Source of the DNA: Corinectria fuckeliana
Lineage: Eukaryota > Ascomycota > Sordariomycetes > Hypocreales > Nectriaceae
Direction: 5' to 3'
NCBI GenBank assembly: GCA_019137255.1
Contig: WPDH01000236.1
Location: 50,987-114,986 of the forward strand
Length of the DNA: 64,000 nucleotides
The position numbers were made by a program, and so were the translations under genes. Under the pieces are notes generated by a model that searched no databases, was not told where the DNA came from, and worked only from the letters and a program-made list of their open reading frames with translations. How positions within the stretch are numbered: the stretch's first letter is position 1; every line of letters starts with the position of its first letter. Below are positions 20,376 through 30,109 of this stretch, one piece after another.

Positions 20376-20499
20376 ACAACATGTGTCAACAATGGTCCCG
20401 ATTTCCAAACAGCGCGCGAATCCAGAGATCCAGCAACAATATGCATAATGCCCATACAAGTCCCCAGACTCGGCCGCCGCCGCAGACGCCGCCGTCGAA

Positions 20500-20830
20500 G
20501 CCGCCACTTTCTCTGACTCACCGAGCGGCAATTAAGAACCAAGCTAACGAAATACTAGATCACTACAAGCTCATGAATGAGACGACCGAAGTTTACATCT
20601 TGCATCACCAAATCCCAAGAGAACCTGCCAGTCTGCGCCCAACACTATACATCACACCGAATAGCACTGCTTGATATGCCTAGCTACCGTCAAAGCTAAA
20701 ACCTTCTTCCAGACACTAAGGCTGCTTTCCACCGCTTGCAGCTCGCGGCACCTTCCTCAAAGACCAATCTACCTCGATCCAGGCGCTTCAGCAAAACAAG
20801 GCCTGGATCACGTAGCCCAGCTCGATACTG
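20500..20830 (+). pseudogene. Truncated duplicate of the trypsin-like protease gene
   Basis: Bases 20510-20657 match 18650-18790 (HRAAIKNQANEILDHYKLMN and REPASLRPTLYIT). Directly after, 20666-20815 match 19725-19895 (CTACCGTCAAAGCTAAAACC corresponds to CCACCGCCAAGGCCAAAACC). About 930 bp of the parent are therefore missing at about 20660. Many differences are C-to-T or G-to-A, and stops interrupt all frames. Confidence 0.75.
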
Positions 20831-20924
20831 GCTCGACTAGTTGTTCCAGGTAGGCCCTTGATCCTCGGGGCCAACGCTGCGAGTGAGGCTGACCAATCTA
20901 CTATCCAGTTCTCTTCCCTCGCAG

Positions 20925-20985
20925 AGTCCAAGCGGTGCTCTCCAGTTTGTTGTGGTTCTGCTATCGTCTTTATGCACATCGCAAG
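20925..20985 (+). repeat. Inverted copy of the coiled-coil gene exon
   Basis: GAGTCCAAGCGGTGCTCTCC through TCTTTATGCACATCGCA matches the reverse complement of 17236-17300. Copies of pieces from two neighbouring genes thus lie end to end here. Confidence 0.75.
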
Positions 20986-21065
20986 CATTAGGGCGTTAGA
21001 GCGTTAAGCTATTAGGGTATTAACTAGAGCATTGGGATACCAGGGTATCAGGACATAGGCAAGTT
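20983..21065 (+). repeat. Degenerate TTAGGGCG-type repeat
   Basis: Words such as ATTAGGGCG, TTAGAGCG and ATTAGGGTATT in succession. Matches the reverse complement of 18290-18372 and resembles a decayed telomere-like or minisatellite track; this is not a perfect TTAGGG array. Confidence 0.55.
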
Positions 21066-21099
21066 AACAACCAAGCATAACCACCAATGCCCATGACCA

Positions 21100-21717
21100 C
21101 ACACTCACATTAGCATCGGCGGGATGACGAGATCGGAGCTGGTTGGATCGTGTAGATCGCGCTTACTGAGGTCTAGGACGGTCGGGTAGTACCATTCCTT
21201 GTTGAACGCGATCACGGCAAACGGGCTGTTGTAGTACTGGGGACTCAAGGTCACACACTCACAGCAACATAGACAATGATGATGACCAACAGCCGTCGTC
21301 CAGACATTAGCAGGATCTTCGGCACGGGAGCCAAGTGGACGTTGACAGACCTCATCGGAAAGTCATATAAATGGCCGACGCGGAGACTGTGATGGGGTTG
21401 GCGAGGTAGGGATTCAATGTCCCCGTGCAGTCAAGGGCGTATCGGCATACTTGTCCCAGACGATAAGCGGTATCACAAACAAGCTGAGGTTCTCGACGAT
21501 TGGGTCCATTAACAACCGTCTCGGCAGGCGTGTGATGGTCTATCGCCTGAACAAGAAGTTGGGCAAACTCAAGCCGTCTCCCAAGAACACCATCACTAAC
21601 AGAGTAAGGATACAGTTTATAGGCACGGCGCTATCAGTGTCGAGTTGCTCTGAGAGAGCCGCTAGTCAGCACGTTAGCGGCCAGATCGTGTAGGTCAGTG
21701 TGTGAGTCTAGGTACGG
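21100..21717 (-). pseudogene. Weak hydrophobic coding remnant
   Basis: On the minus strand between about 21420 and 21620 the frame reads LTLLVMVFLGDGLSLPNFLF then TITRLPRRLLMDPIVENLSL and FVIPLIVWDKYADTP, with a stop inside. Its style resembles the decayed membrane-like sequences at 26.8-32 kb. Family not recognised. Confidence 0.3.
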
Positions 21718-22828
21718 CACAGGGCGTTAGATCTTCAGGGTATCAAGGTGCTAGGGTGCTAGGGCGTTAGTGCATTTAGAGCACTACTAAGTACAGTGTC
21801 ACTCGCTTGTCACAGCCGGTACCCTGAAAGATCTACAGCTATAGGATGAGCTAAACCAGAAATGGATAAACTCTTCTCTACAGGGTATATCTAACTCCAC
21901 AATCTCTGATAAGCTATCTGCCTAATGCGATTACCTTTACTGGGGGCCTGCAAGGTACAGGACCCTGTAGGGCTTAGGGGCTTAGGAGGAGAGATGGTGG
22001 GGGGAAGATGGAGGCGCCGCGCAGTCTAGAGCGTAGCTTAATAGAGAAGTGGGGTGAATGAGGTACATGTCTCGAAAGCTAGTTTGCGGCTGGAGGAGAC
22101 TCGAGCGAGCAAGAAGATGTGAGCTACGGTAGATGATGGATATCTCTAGGCTTGTGGAGAGTCTATGGCTGCACCCGCTACCATCTTCGGCCTTGTGTGA
22201 GACTCGCCGGAGGGGTAAGAATAGCTTTATCCCCGCCGTTAAATGACAAAAGAAGTTGCCTCGTTCATTCCAACATAACATACACCAACATTGGCCATCG
22301 ACATATGGGGACCCGCATGCTCTATCGAGAGAGGAAATTCATTTATGATGTTCAGCAAGCCTCTATTCCAGAACATGCCGCCCTACCATTGCCCAATTCG
22401 CTGCAGTACGCCCAGCGCAGACGACTTCAGAGGACTGTATACATGGGGACTGTAGACTACTTCTCTGAGTATCTGGAATCACTGGGAATGCAACAATCCG
22501 TCACGCTGCTGCAGTGTTCTGCACATTCTGCATTTCAAGAAGGCCGTACCACAGGGTCAAGTTGACTGGATGCAATAGTACTTAACGCGAGAGATTGGCA
22601 AGAACTTTGAAGGGATGCCGATCTGTCAAACGGAACGGCGCGAGCTGCAAGACAAGATGGTACTTTGCGAGACAATGACATCAAGTTTCTGTCGGGTTTA
22701 ACCTAGAAGTATAGGGTAAATCCACCCCGCACTTTTCATCTTCCCTCCTTCACACTCAAATTACTACGGAGTATGGGCGGCAGAGAAGGCAAGAAAACGC
22801 ATCGCGCACATACACATACAGCTACTCA
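21718..22828. other. No supported gene
   Basis: Starts with a GGGCGTTAG-type short repeat (21718-21790). The open frame 22152-22565 (plus, 137 codons) does not resemble a known protein. Confidence 0.4.
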
Positions 22829-23105
22829 GAGAGCCCAAAAAACGCATTTCTGTTAATTGAGCGAAAGATGTCACATTCGCACCGGCCTAGCTATTAATCT
22901 GGCCCTGTAGCGGCTGCTGATGCATTGCGCCCGCTGCGACCAACGCGCTATAACCGCTACGACCGCTCCCCTACAGCTAGCGCGCTGTGGCCACTGTAAC
23001 CGCTGAAGCTAACACGCTATGGCTGCTGTGGCCACTGTAGCAGAAAGGGATGACTCCCCGATAAACACGCCCTTGCCCGTTCCTCTGCCCATAGTATTTA
23101 GACTC
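22829..23105 (+). repeat. Dispersed GCTACAGCGCGTTA-type repeat, copy 3
   Basis: AGAGAGCCCAAAAAACGCAT, then TTCTGTTAATTGAGCGAAAG, a GC-rich centre with CTGTGGCCACTGTA units, then CAGAAAGGGATGACTCCCCG and TTCCTCTGCCCATAGTATTT. Same layout as copy 2. Confidence 0.75.
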
Positions 23106-24013
23106 CTAGAAACATCATCGACCGCGTAGGCTGTTCATGCCAAGAGGGGATTCACACCCCAATTGCTGTTGCTTCTGCGGTTCTTTTAAAATAATGGTAG
23201 TTGGAGGAGGCTAAAGAGTCTAGATAAGTCACTCGGATTAGGCCCGGACTGACAATCACAGTTCAGGGATCATCAGGACTCGGACTAGGTAGTGTCACGG
23301 GTAGGATCATGGTTTGAGTAAAGCCTCGACCTTGATTGATATGCATATACTGCTACAGAAGATATACACGGAGTGCTGCCTCGCGGCCCCGTCGGCACGA
23401 GGCCACCGGCTAACATATGACCCGTTTGTCATTATTCGAAAATCTTAGGATGGGGCTTTCGCCGTGTGTATCTCGACGGATGCGTGACCTATGCTGTTCT
23501 AGACGAGGAGAATCGGGCTGTTGGCCTTTTCTGATACAGCATTAAAGAAGGGCCCTGGGCGGGCTTCTACACTTTACTTAGTGCGAGCGAAGTAGTCAAG
23601 GCAGGATACTGCTTGCTAGGAGTGTAAAGGATATGCAGCGAACCTTTCACAGGCTCTACACCAGCATTCAACGTCGCCAAGCTCTCGTGAGCGTCGGACA
23701 AACGGACATCGGAAATGGAACATGTTGGACTGGCGACAGGGAGTGGTATTGAGGGAGTGGTATCGAGGGAATGGCGAGATTTGAGGCTTGCCATCGACTC
23801 ACTACCATTGCAGACATACGGAATGGATCAGTACTGTTCGTTCTCTGGATGCCCAATACAGTCAGTTGCAAGTCTCCGCGGGCATGCTTCTTGGTTCATC
23901 TCCCTTCCAAGTTGTCCTGGGTCTTCGTCTGTCCCTGTACTCACCACTCTATCGTGGAACTAGCCTTAGCACCATGGCTGATTCGACCTCACAAGAGCTC
24001 GGTCTCGGAGGTG
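23106..24013. other. Mostly featureless; possible downstream part of the PNGase relic
   Basis: No gene supported between 23106 and 23566. A minus-strand frame at 23567-23794 is open (75 codons) and follows the PNGase relic on the same strand, but does not match the family's C-terminus as I know it. Confidence 0.35.
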
Positions 24014-24690
24014 TCAGCGTCTGTCTTTTTCCTCCAGTCGGAGTTTGTCCGCGCGACTCATGGCTTGGCTTCTGAGCTTCTTGATTTCATCCATAATGTA
24101 CAGCAGAACGGCTTCGGGACAACATTTTCGCTTCGCCGCATGCTCCGCCTTGCGAGTATAGCGTCGCCTAACATCCCTAGCGCCGTCAACGGAGAAGGCT
24201 GCAGCATGTGCCAGTCTCTTCTTCCACACTATGGTGGGGTCAGATCTCCTCTTGAATGGGCGGGTAGTCAAGGATTGGGAGCACCGGTGAAGCACTTACC
24301 TTTGCTGTATAGGATTGGATTGTTGGATTAGATTGTCGAAAGCCTGCTCACACGGATCAACGTGAACCCATCTCTTCGTGTACTCCGAGTAAACCGTCAC
24401 CCACACGAGGTTCTCACTGTTCCAACCCATCGTAGCCTGACACCCATTGCCGTGTTGGAGCATTTGTAGAGCTCGACACGAAGAGCGCCGCAGGCTGACT
24501 CCCCCGGCGTTGGGGCACTCACCACCACAGCAAGGGTCTGAGATGAGCGCATCGAGCATGTGGATTGTTTACGCATGTGAAGAACAAGCGTTTGAACCAC
24601 CGAGGCAAGACCCAGATTAAAAGGTCAGCGGTCTTCCATCGCCATGTGACTTTGCTTCAGCCCAGAGCAAAATGCTCTCTTCCTCAGCGT
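24014..24690 (-). pseudogene. Peptide:N-glycanase (PNG1/NGLY1-like) relic
   Basis: Minus-strand frames in series: DLLIWVLPRWFKRLFFTCVN NP, then SAPTPGESACGALRVELYKC SN, then MGWNSENLVWVTVYSEYTKR WVHVDPCEQAFDN, then VWKKRLAHAAAFSVDGARDV RRRYTRK, then VLLYIMDEIKKLRSQAMSRA DKLRLE (spaces only break the length). These match the transglutaminase-like core of cytosolic PNGases, which deglycosylate misfolded glycoproteins before proteasomal degradation: the WF....F.WVN..PC zinc region and the W.H.DPCE..(D/N) stretch holding the catalytic His and Asp. The catalytic-Cys segment (GRCGEWAN) is missing between YKCSN and WNSE. A canonical GTAAGT...CCATAG intron survives at about 24232-24300, but the frame does not agree across it. 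At least two other frame changes. Fungal PNG1 is often catalytically degenerate even when intact. Confidence 0.7.
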
Positions 24691-25177
24691 CGTTGAAAAG
24701 CTTTGTCACCGGGAGCATGGCCGGCACCTCGTCCAGTGATGCTGGACTTTCGTAATTGATCGGGATTAGGGACAGCGACATCAAAAGATTGTGGAAACCT
24801 TTTGGAATCCCGGTGTATCCAGCTGGAGGCTAGGGAAACAGTGGTTTCGGGGTTCGTCTCTGGCTTGGGAGCTGCCGCAGTGATGCCTTTGCAGTGAGTT
24901 TGATCAAGAGGATCCATGGTGAGAAAGTGTTGGTGAGAAAGTGTAGTTTGGTAATACCGAAGGCGAAAAGAAGGAGAAATCTTACGGGACTCTGTGTAAG
25001 CTCTCGTGACTTTGCATGGAGGGAGAAGCGTGAGCCTAGACGTGAAGAGGCGGTTTCTGATGCCGGTCTGAGTTGACGAGGGAACTCTTATACTTTCTCT
25101 GATGGCTCTCAGGGCCGTCCCTATCACTAGACTATTCTTTGGAGAATCTACCGGGAAGATTACGATCACAACGGATC
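24691..25177 (-). other. Region upstream of the PNGase relic and downstream of the GST gene
   Basis: A minus-strand frame starting MDPLDQTHCKGITAAAPKPE at about 24917 could be the old 5' end of the PNGase relic; it is open for about 78 codons. Otherwise nothing recognised. Confidence 0.3.
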
Positions 25178-26121
25178 TTACAGGGACATCATATCCTGCA
25201 TATCCGCAACGGGGCCCATCGAAGGGTCCCACCTCGTCGGCCTGCCGCGCATGACCCTCAGCCATGCGGGGCTTTGTGCCTTGACGCCGGCCCAGCGCCG
25301 CAGCTCCGGGGGGACGAGCTCGGCATTGCCGGCGTCGACGCACCGGAGCACGAGCGGGAGGAGATGGCTGTCGAGCACGGTGGGGCCGATCTCCCTGCCA
25401 AAGGTCCATTCCGCCTCGGTGTCGGTGTCGGTGTCGGAAGCACCGCTTTGCCTGCGGTGCTGGAGGACCTCGGCAAAGATGGTCTGTAAGTCGGCGCGGG
25501 CTTTGGCCACGATGGCTGGCTGGAAGGCCACGCCGTTGTTCCTGTTGTGGCTATGGAAAGTGGCCGAGATGAGAGTCAGTGACGGCAGCCCAGGACGGAC
25601 GACAAGAAAGCAGGCGGTGACGGGACGGCGTACAATTCTAGTTTGGCCTCGAGAGCTCTGCGGTATTCCGGGCTGATGTCGGTCTTTTTGAGAATATCCT
25701 CCACGGGCGAAGGGTTGTACTGCATCATTTCTGGCGTTGGGTTCTTGTTGCTGAAAGACAGGCCGTAGATGGCATGGATCCTCTCGAGCAGGTCCCTGAT
25801 AACAGCTGCATGTTCCGTCGGCAGCATGGCCGGGTAGTGCTTCTCGGCCAAGTACAGCGAGATGGAGCGACTGTCGGTCAGAGGCTGCTCGAGGACGTTA
25901 CCGGTCATAGCAGGAACCTGGCCTTTGGGGTTCACCCTGACGAGGTACTCTTCCTTTAAAGCCTCGTTCTCGCGGTGGTTGACGAAGCTAAGCGTCATCT
26001 TCCGGGGCGGGCTCGCGTGATGCGTCGTAGGGCCGAGTTGGACGGTGTGGCGGGCCATCATGGAGTAGAGGGAGAAGGGGGACGAATAGAGTGTATACTC
26101 GGCATTTCCCAATTCAGCCAT
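25178..26121 (-). CDS. Glutathione S-transferase family protein
   Basis: Two exons, 25634-26121 and 25178-25550, separated by an 83-bp GT-AG intron, give 286 residues. The start at 26121 (MAELGNAEYTLYSSPFSLYS) places the thioredoxin-like beta strand at the N-terminus as usual; an in-frame ATG at 26202 would add 27 residues. Features: YTLYSSPFSLYSMMAR (first strand and helix), VNPKGQVPAM with the cis-Pro, then LTDSRSISLYLAEKHYP, where the acidic-Ser pair that binds the gamma-glutamyl group is DS. The C-terminal half is helical, ending near MDMMSL-like sequence (QDMMSL). Expected to conjugate glutathione to electrophiles or act as a GST-like reductase in the cytosol; substrate unknown. No frame damage, although both neighbours are relics. 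Confidence 0.88.
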
Positions 26122-26202
26122 CTTGTCGGTGATTCGGGGTTGTTGTGCTTTTGGTACGAGGTATAGAATGTCGACAATGCGGTACTGGATTGTTTGAGTC
26201 AT

Positions 26203-26849
26203 TTTTCGGTTGGAAAGGCTGTATGATGAGAGGCTGAGAGGTAACGTGATTGGAGGCTGCAGTTGCTAGTGTCCTGGGAATAGCACGTCAGCTGAAGCCA
26301 CCACTCAGGCCTCTCATCCTCACAATCCCGACCGATGCACTCTTCTCTTTTCTTTCTCGTGGCCTAGATTATGAGACGCCAAGGTTGGTCGACCGTGTCG
26401 CTTTGATGTTGCCAACGTCCACCGGAAAGCCTCGGACCGTATAACCAGTGTGATGGGTTGAGGCCTGAAGAAGTTCTTGATTTCTGTCTGATTGACGGCT
26501 CTTGATCGAACGCGACACTAACACCAGAGCCCAACGGTGGAGAATATCCCATCATGGGTTGTTCTTCTACCTGGAAACACATTAACGAGAAGCAGATCTA
26601 AGCGTATCAGGTCTTTGATCCCCACTGGAAGAATTATCCGTTTGTATTAGCTCACATACACATAGACATGAGGTGGCCACCACAGCTAGTTCCCGACAAC
26701 TGTTTACTCCACCCTCTTCTCTGCAGGAAGCTCCAAGTTCTCATCAATCTCGACTTCTACCTCCTCGTCCGCGATCAACACCTGTGCTCCAGTGATAAGA
26801 CGATGGCAGAGGTCGCGGACTACTGCTACGGTAGAATCAAGGTCAACAA
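26203..26849. other. Upstream region of the GST gene; no other gene supported
   Basis: Intergenic. Open frames (26364-26582 minus, 26668-26970 plus) are not recognisable. Confidence 0.4.
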
Positions 26850-29800
26850 GGGCATCTTACGCAAGCAGTGCCACTCGACTCGACCCACAAACGAACGCAA
26901 TGAGGTGTGTAGAGTCTCCGATGAAGCCCGACCTGAACCTGCTGATGATGGTCAGAAGAGCCAGGGATAACGAGACCTCGATGAGCGCGCCCCTCGATAA
27001 ATGCAGCATGAACAACACCGACCGATGCAGAGATTATACTGGCCTTGAAGACCAGACTGACCTGGAAGAGGCTGTGGGTGGACGAGGGGCGGACGAGCAT
27101 CTACTCAAGGTTGGTCGGGTTGGTGAATGAGGCCGGTGGTGACCACCCCGTTCCTACCACTACATGCGCTGAAGAATGCAAACTTCAACGTGTTCTTGAC
27201 ATTTTTCTTGCTGATATTGGCGTGTTCCACGAACCAGACGTTCGGGTTCTTGTTCGGGTTGTTGTCCTTGCACACAGTCAGGTTCGTGTTCTTGTGCTCG
27301 CACAACTCGCGGTGTTCGTCGTGATTATGGTTTCGCCCATGAAGGTGAGCATCACCAGGTAGGTACTCAGGTGGCGTGAGAGTCTCGTGAGCTTATCGTT
27401 ATAGATCATCTCATTCGCACTTCCATTTCGGTTGACACACTTTCTCGATACAACGCCGATGCCCGCGACGAGGAACTCGAGGATCACATCTTCACACATG
27501 CTGGGGTTCAGGACGGTCGAGTCTTGGTCTTCACTCAACAATGTCGGTGGTGACCGTCGAACATACAGTGTACACGGTACTGGTACTCTTGCACATGCTG
27601 TCATTGTTGGCACGATTGTCCGATATTGATTGCCAAACATGTAAGATGGCTCGACGAAGCCCCGGTGCTGGATCTCGTTTGTCTACCCGACAATGCTAAT
27701 GATTGAGCACAACTAGATGGTGTGGTCAAGACTCCCGGCACCACTGAATCTCTTCCTATACAACGCCATAAGCGCGAATCTACGCATATTGCACATTGCG
27801 ATCAAGCCCAGTAATCAGTTGATGTCGATGGTCACACTTATGGAGTCGTCAGTACCCATCTTCCTCAGCTTCACTGGATGTTCGTGCATGTGACTGACGT
27901 GTACCAGTCCGTCTAAAGCGACCTCACGACCGGCACCCAGTCCTCGACTATAATCTCTTCCGTACACGTACTCGTGAACGCGACGAATACCGAAACCGCC
28001 AACCTCTCCTCATCGGTCAGCCTTATGCCATCGAGATCCTCCACCCTACACTTGACCATCACCACACGCTCGAGGAGACCAACTGGCGACTCGGCCTTGG
28101 CGACGTATGACGACTTCGTGTAGGCCAACGATGAGGACATGGCAGTGATAACCGGCACCAACTTGACTAAGGGGGATTCATCAGGGTTTCGACTGCGGTG
28201 ACCTCGTCCGCAACCTTACCGTGCTTCGCCATGTCGATCTCTCTCTGGTAGAGAGTGGCTGTCATCTTCGCGATGCCGGTTGCGCAGTCGCCGAACCCCA
28301 TCGAGTTGGTGATCGTTATCGCCAGTATACTGACGAGCCTCTTGTCCTTGTGGATGATCGTACCCATCGAGGCGTTACGCATCTGCGTGTACGGCTTTTC
28401 AATGCTGTGCTTCCCCATGGTCGAGTTGGTTATGCCATCCATCGACCTCTTCACCCAGGTGTGCCAGTACGACTGCTCGAATGTGGTCTTTCCCGGCTGA
28501 TGCTCCTCTAGATGACTACCCACCTATGCCTACAACTGCCAGCCCTCCGACACCGCGCCAAACGCCGAATATCGACGAAGCGACCACCGACATCGCCACC
28601 GAACTCCGCCGGCAGGATGAATAGCACGGAAGCCATCAATCTTTAGAGGACTAGACATACGACGATCACGGGACGAGCCAGCATCGAGAACAGAGACGAC
28701 CACAGCCACTCCGAGATGGCCATCGACACCCACGACACCCACGACCCGAGTTTACGCGTGTTCGTGCAGATATAGTGCTTGTCTTCGGTGTCGTCCACGA
28801 CGAAGTGGTTGTCCTTGGTCAGAATCTCGCAGAGGCAGCTCTGATTGACGACATCATCAACAGGAAACTCAATGCTGATCTGCGTCATGTACGCCAAATC
28901 TATGCTGTACACCAATACTCCTCTGTAGCCGACCGGCGATAGGACGCTGTGTACGAAGCTGCTATTTCCAGTCAGATTGACACGGAGGTAGGAGTAGCGC
29001 CCGCTGTACACCATCTCCACGATGAGCGCCTGGTCGTGTGGCGTGCCGTATATCTTCCACGACATGCAGATCTTAATCGTCCCCCGCTCCACCTTCTTCA
29101 ACTTAACCATCCGGTTCGGCAACGAGACTCCCTGTCCGTGAAACTTGGTGATCAAGGATCTGGCTGATGGCTACGTTTACTAGAAGCTCGTGGTGTGTGC
29201 TGCACGACCAGGTCGATTAGGGAGGTAGGCCGCATGTGGTGGACTGCTATCGATACGAACACCAACGCGAAGGTCAGGATGAGGTCGAATGGGGAGTCGG
29301 TTGTCAAGGTGTCCAGGTCTACAATCACGGCGGCCTCGGGGTATTGAACGAGAGGGTCGGTGACACTGGGGGCCGAGGGACCGCCGACGGCTCCACGACA
29401 AAGAGGCCGCTGGTACACAAAGGTCACGGTGCAACGTGGCGCATGAACATTAGCGGTGTATGCTTCCATCACGCCTGAGACCGCCTCGACCTTCAGGGTG
29501 ATCATGTACGCCTGCAGCGTCTTCTCGGATACTTCAGTGACGGGGGTCTCGGCCGTGCAGCCGGGGCGGAGGAGTGCCGACTTGTCGGCAAGTGCTAGGC
29601 TATCGTCGCGGAGGTATGATGCCTGTTCTGCCGCGATTTGCTGGTCAAGTTCGGGCGGAGAGATGACCCAATTGTCCTAGCTACGGCAAAGGCAAGACGG
29701 GCAAGACGAGCAGAGGAGAGCCACATACCTTCCAGCGGAGCTCGAGAGTCTGGATGGCCGCTGTCTGCTCTGCCAACTGCAGTTGGCAGAGAGCAATCCG

Positions 29801-29860
29801 CTCACAGTCCTTGTCCCTCTAAGAGGAGAGACCGGCAGTGTTGTAAGCGAAATCACGCAA
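26850..29860 (-). pseudogene. Multiply broken gene remnant, probably membrane proteins of unknown family
   Basis: From high to low coordinate the minus strand keeps reading as protein. An exon ending LQLAEQTAAIQTLELRWK is followed by a GTATGT...GCTAG intron and then DNWVISPPELDQQIAAEQAS and YLRDDSLALADKSALLRPGC. A hydrophobic helix follows (FDLILTFALVFVSIAVHH), then YGTPHDQALIVEMVYSGRYS, VLVYSIDLAYMTQISIEFPV, YTQMRNASMGTIIHKDKRLV, MTATLYQREIDMAKHGKVAD and RLTDEERLAVSVFVAFTSTC. A last block (27100-27640) reads VWFVEHANISKKNVKNTLKF and YLVMLTFMGETIITT. Frame changes at about 29180, 28640, 28530, 28165 and elsewhere break it. It may be more than one gene. Family not recognised. Confidence 0.5.
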
Positions 29861-30109
29861 GGCACGGAGGGCGGACGAGGGCAGCCCAGACTTGCGGCCC
29901 CGCGACCACCTATTTGTTATTCTTCCCCGTCTGTTTGTTCTGTCTCCAAACTCCATCCTCACATCTCTATCCCCTCGTGTCGTTTAATCCTGCATCTCTT
30001 ACAATATAACGATACCTACCTGCAAGCCTTCTCTCTCAACCTGATTGACTAACCTTACAATTTTTCAACTATTGTGTTGGCGGTCTCGGATGAGCACGGG
30101 TTCGACGGT
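29861..30109. other. Gap between the two membrane-like remnants
   Basis: Pyrimidine-rich stretch (29930-30010, CTCC and CTCTT words on the plus strand); no gene seen. Confidence 0.35.

Noticed and set aside
20983..21065. True telomeric repeat array
   Set aside because: TTAGGG-like words are present but spacing and sequence are irregular; calling it a telomere is not justified.
23771..24331. Plus-strand open frame of 186 codons
   Set aside because: Overlaps the PNGase relic on the other strand; its translation has no family resemblance.
24684..25409. Minus-strand frame of 241 codons as one protein
   Set aside because: Its first half runs across the second exon of the GST gene in another frame; only the last 78 codons might belong to the PNGase relic.
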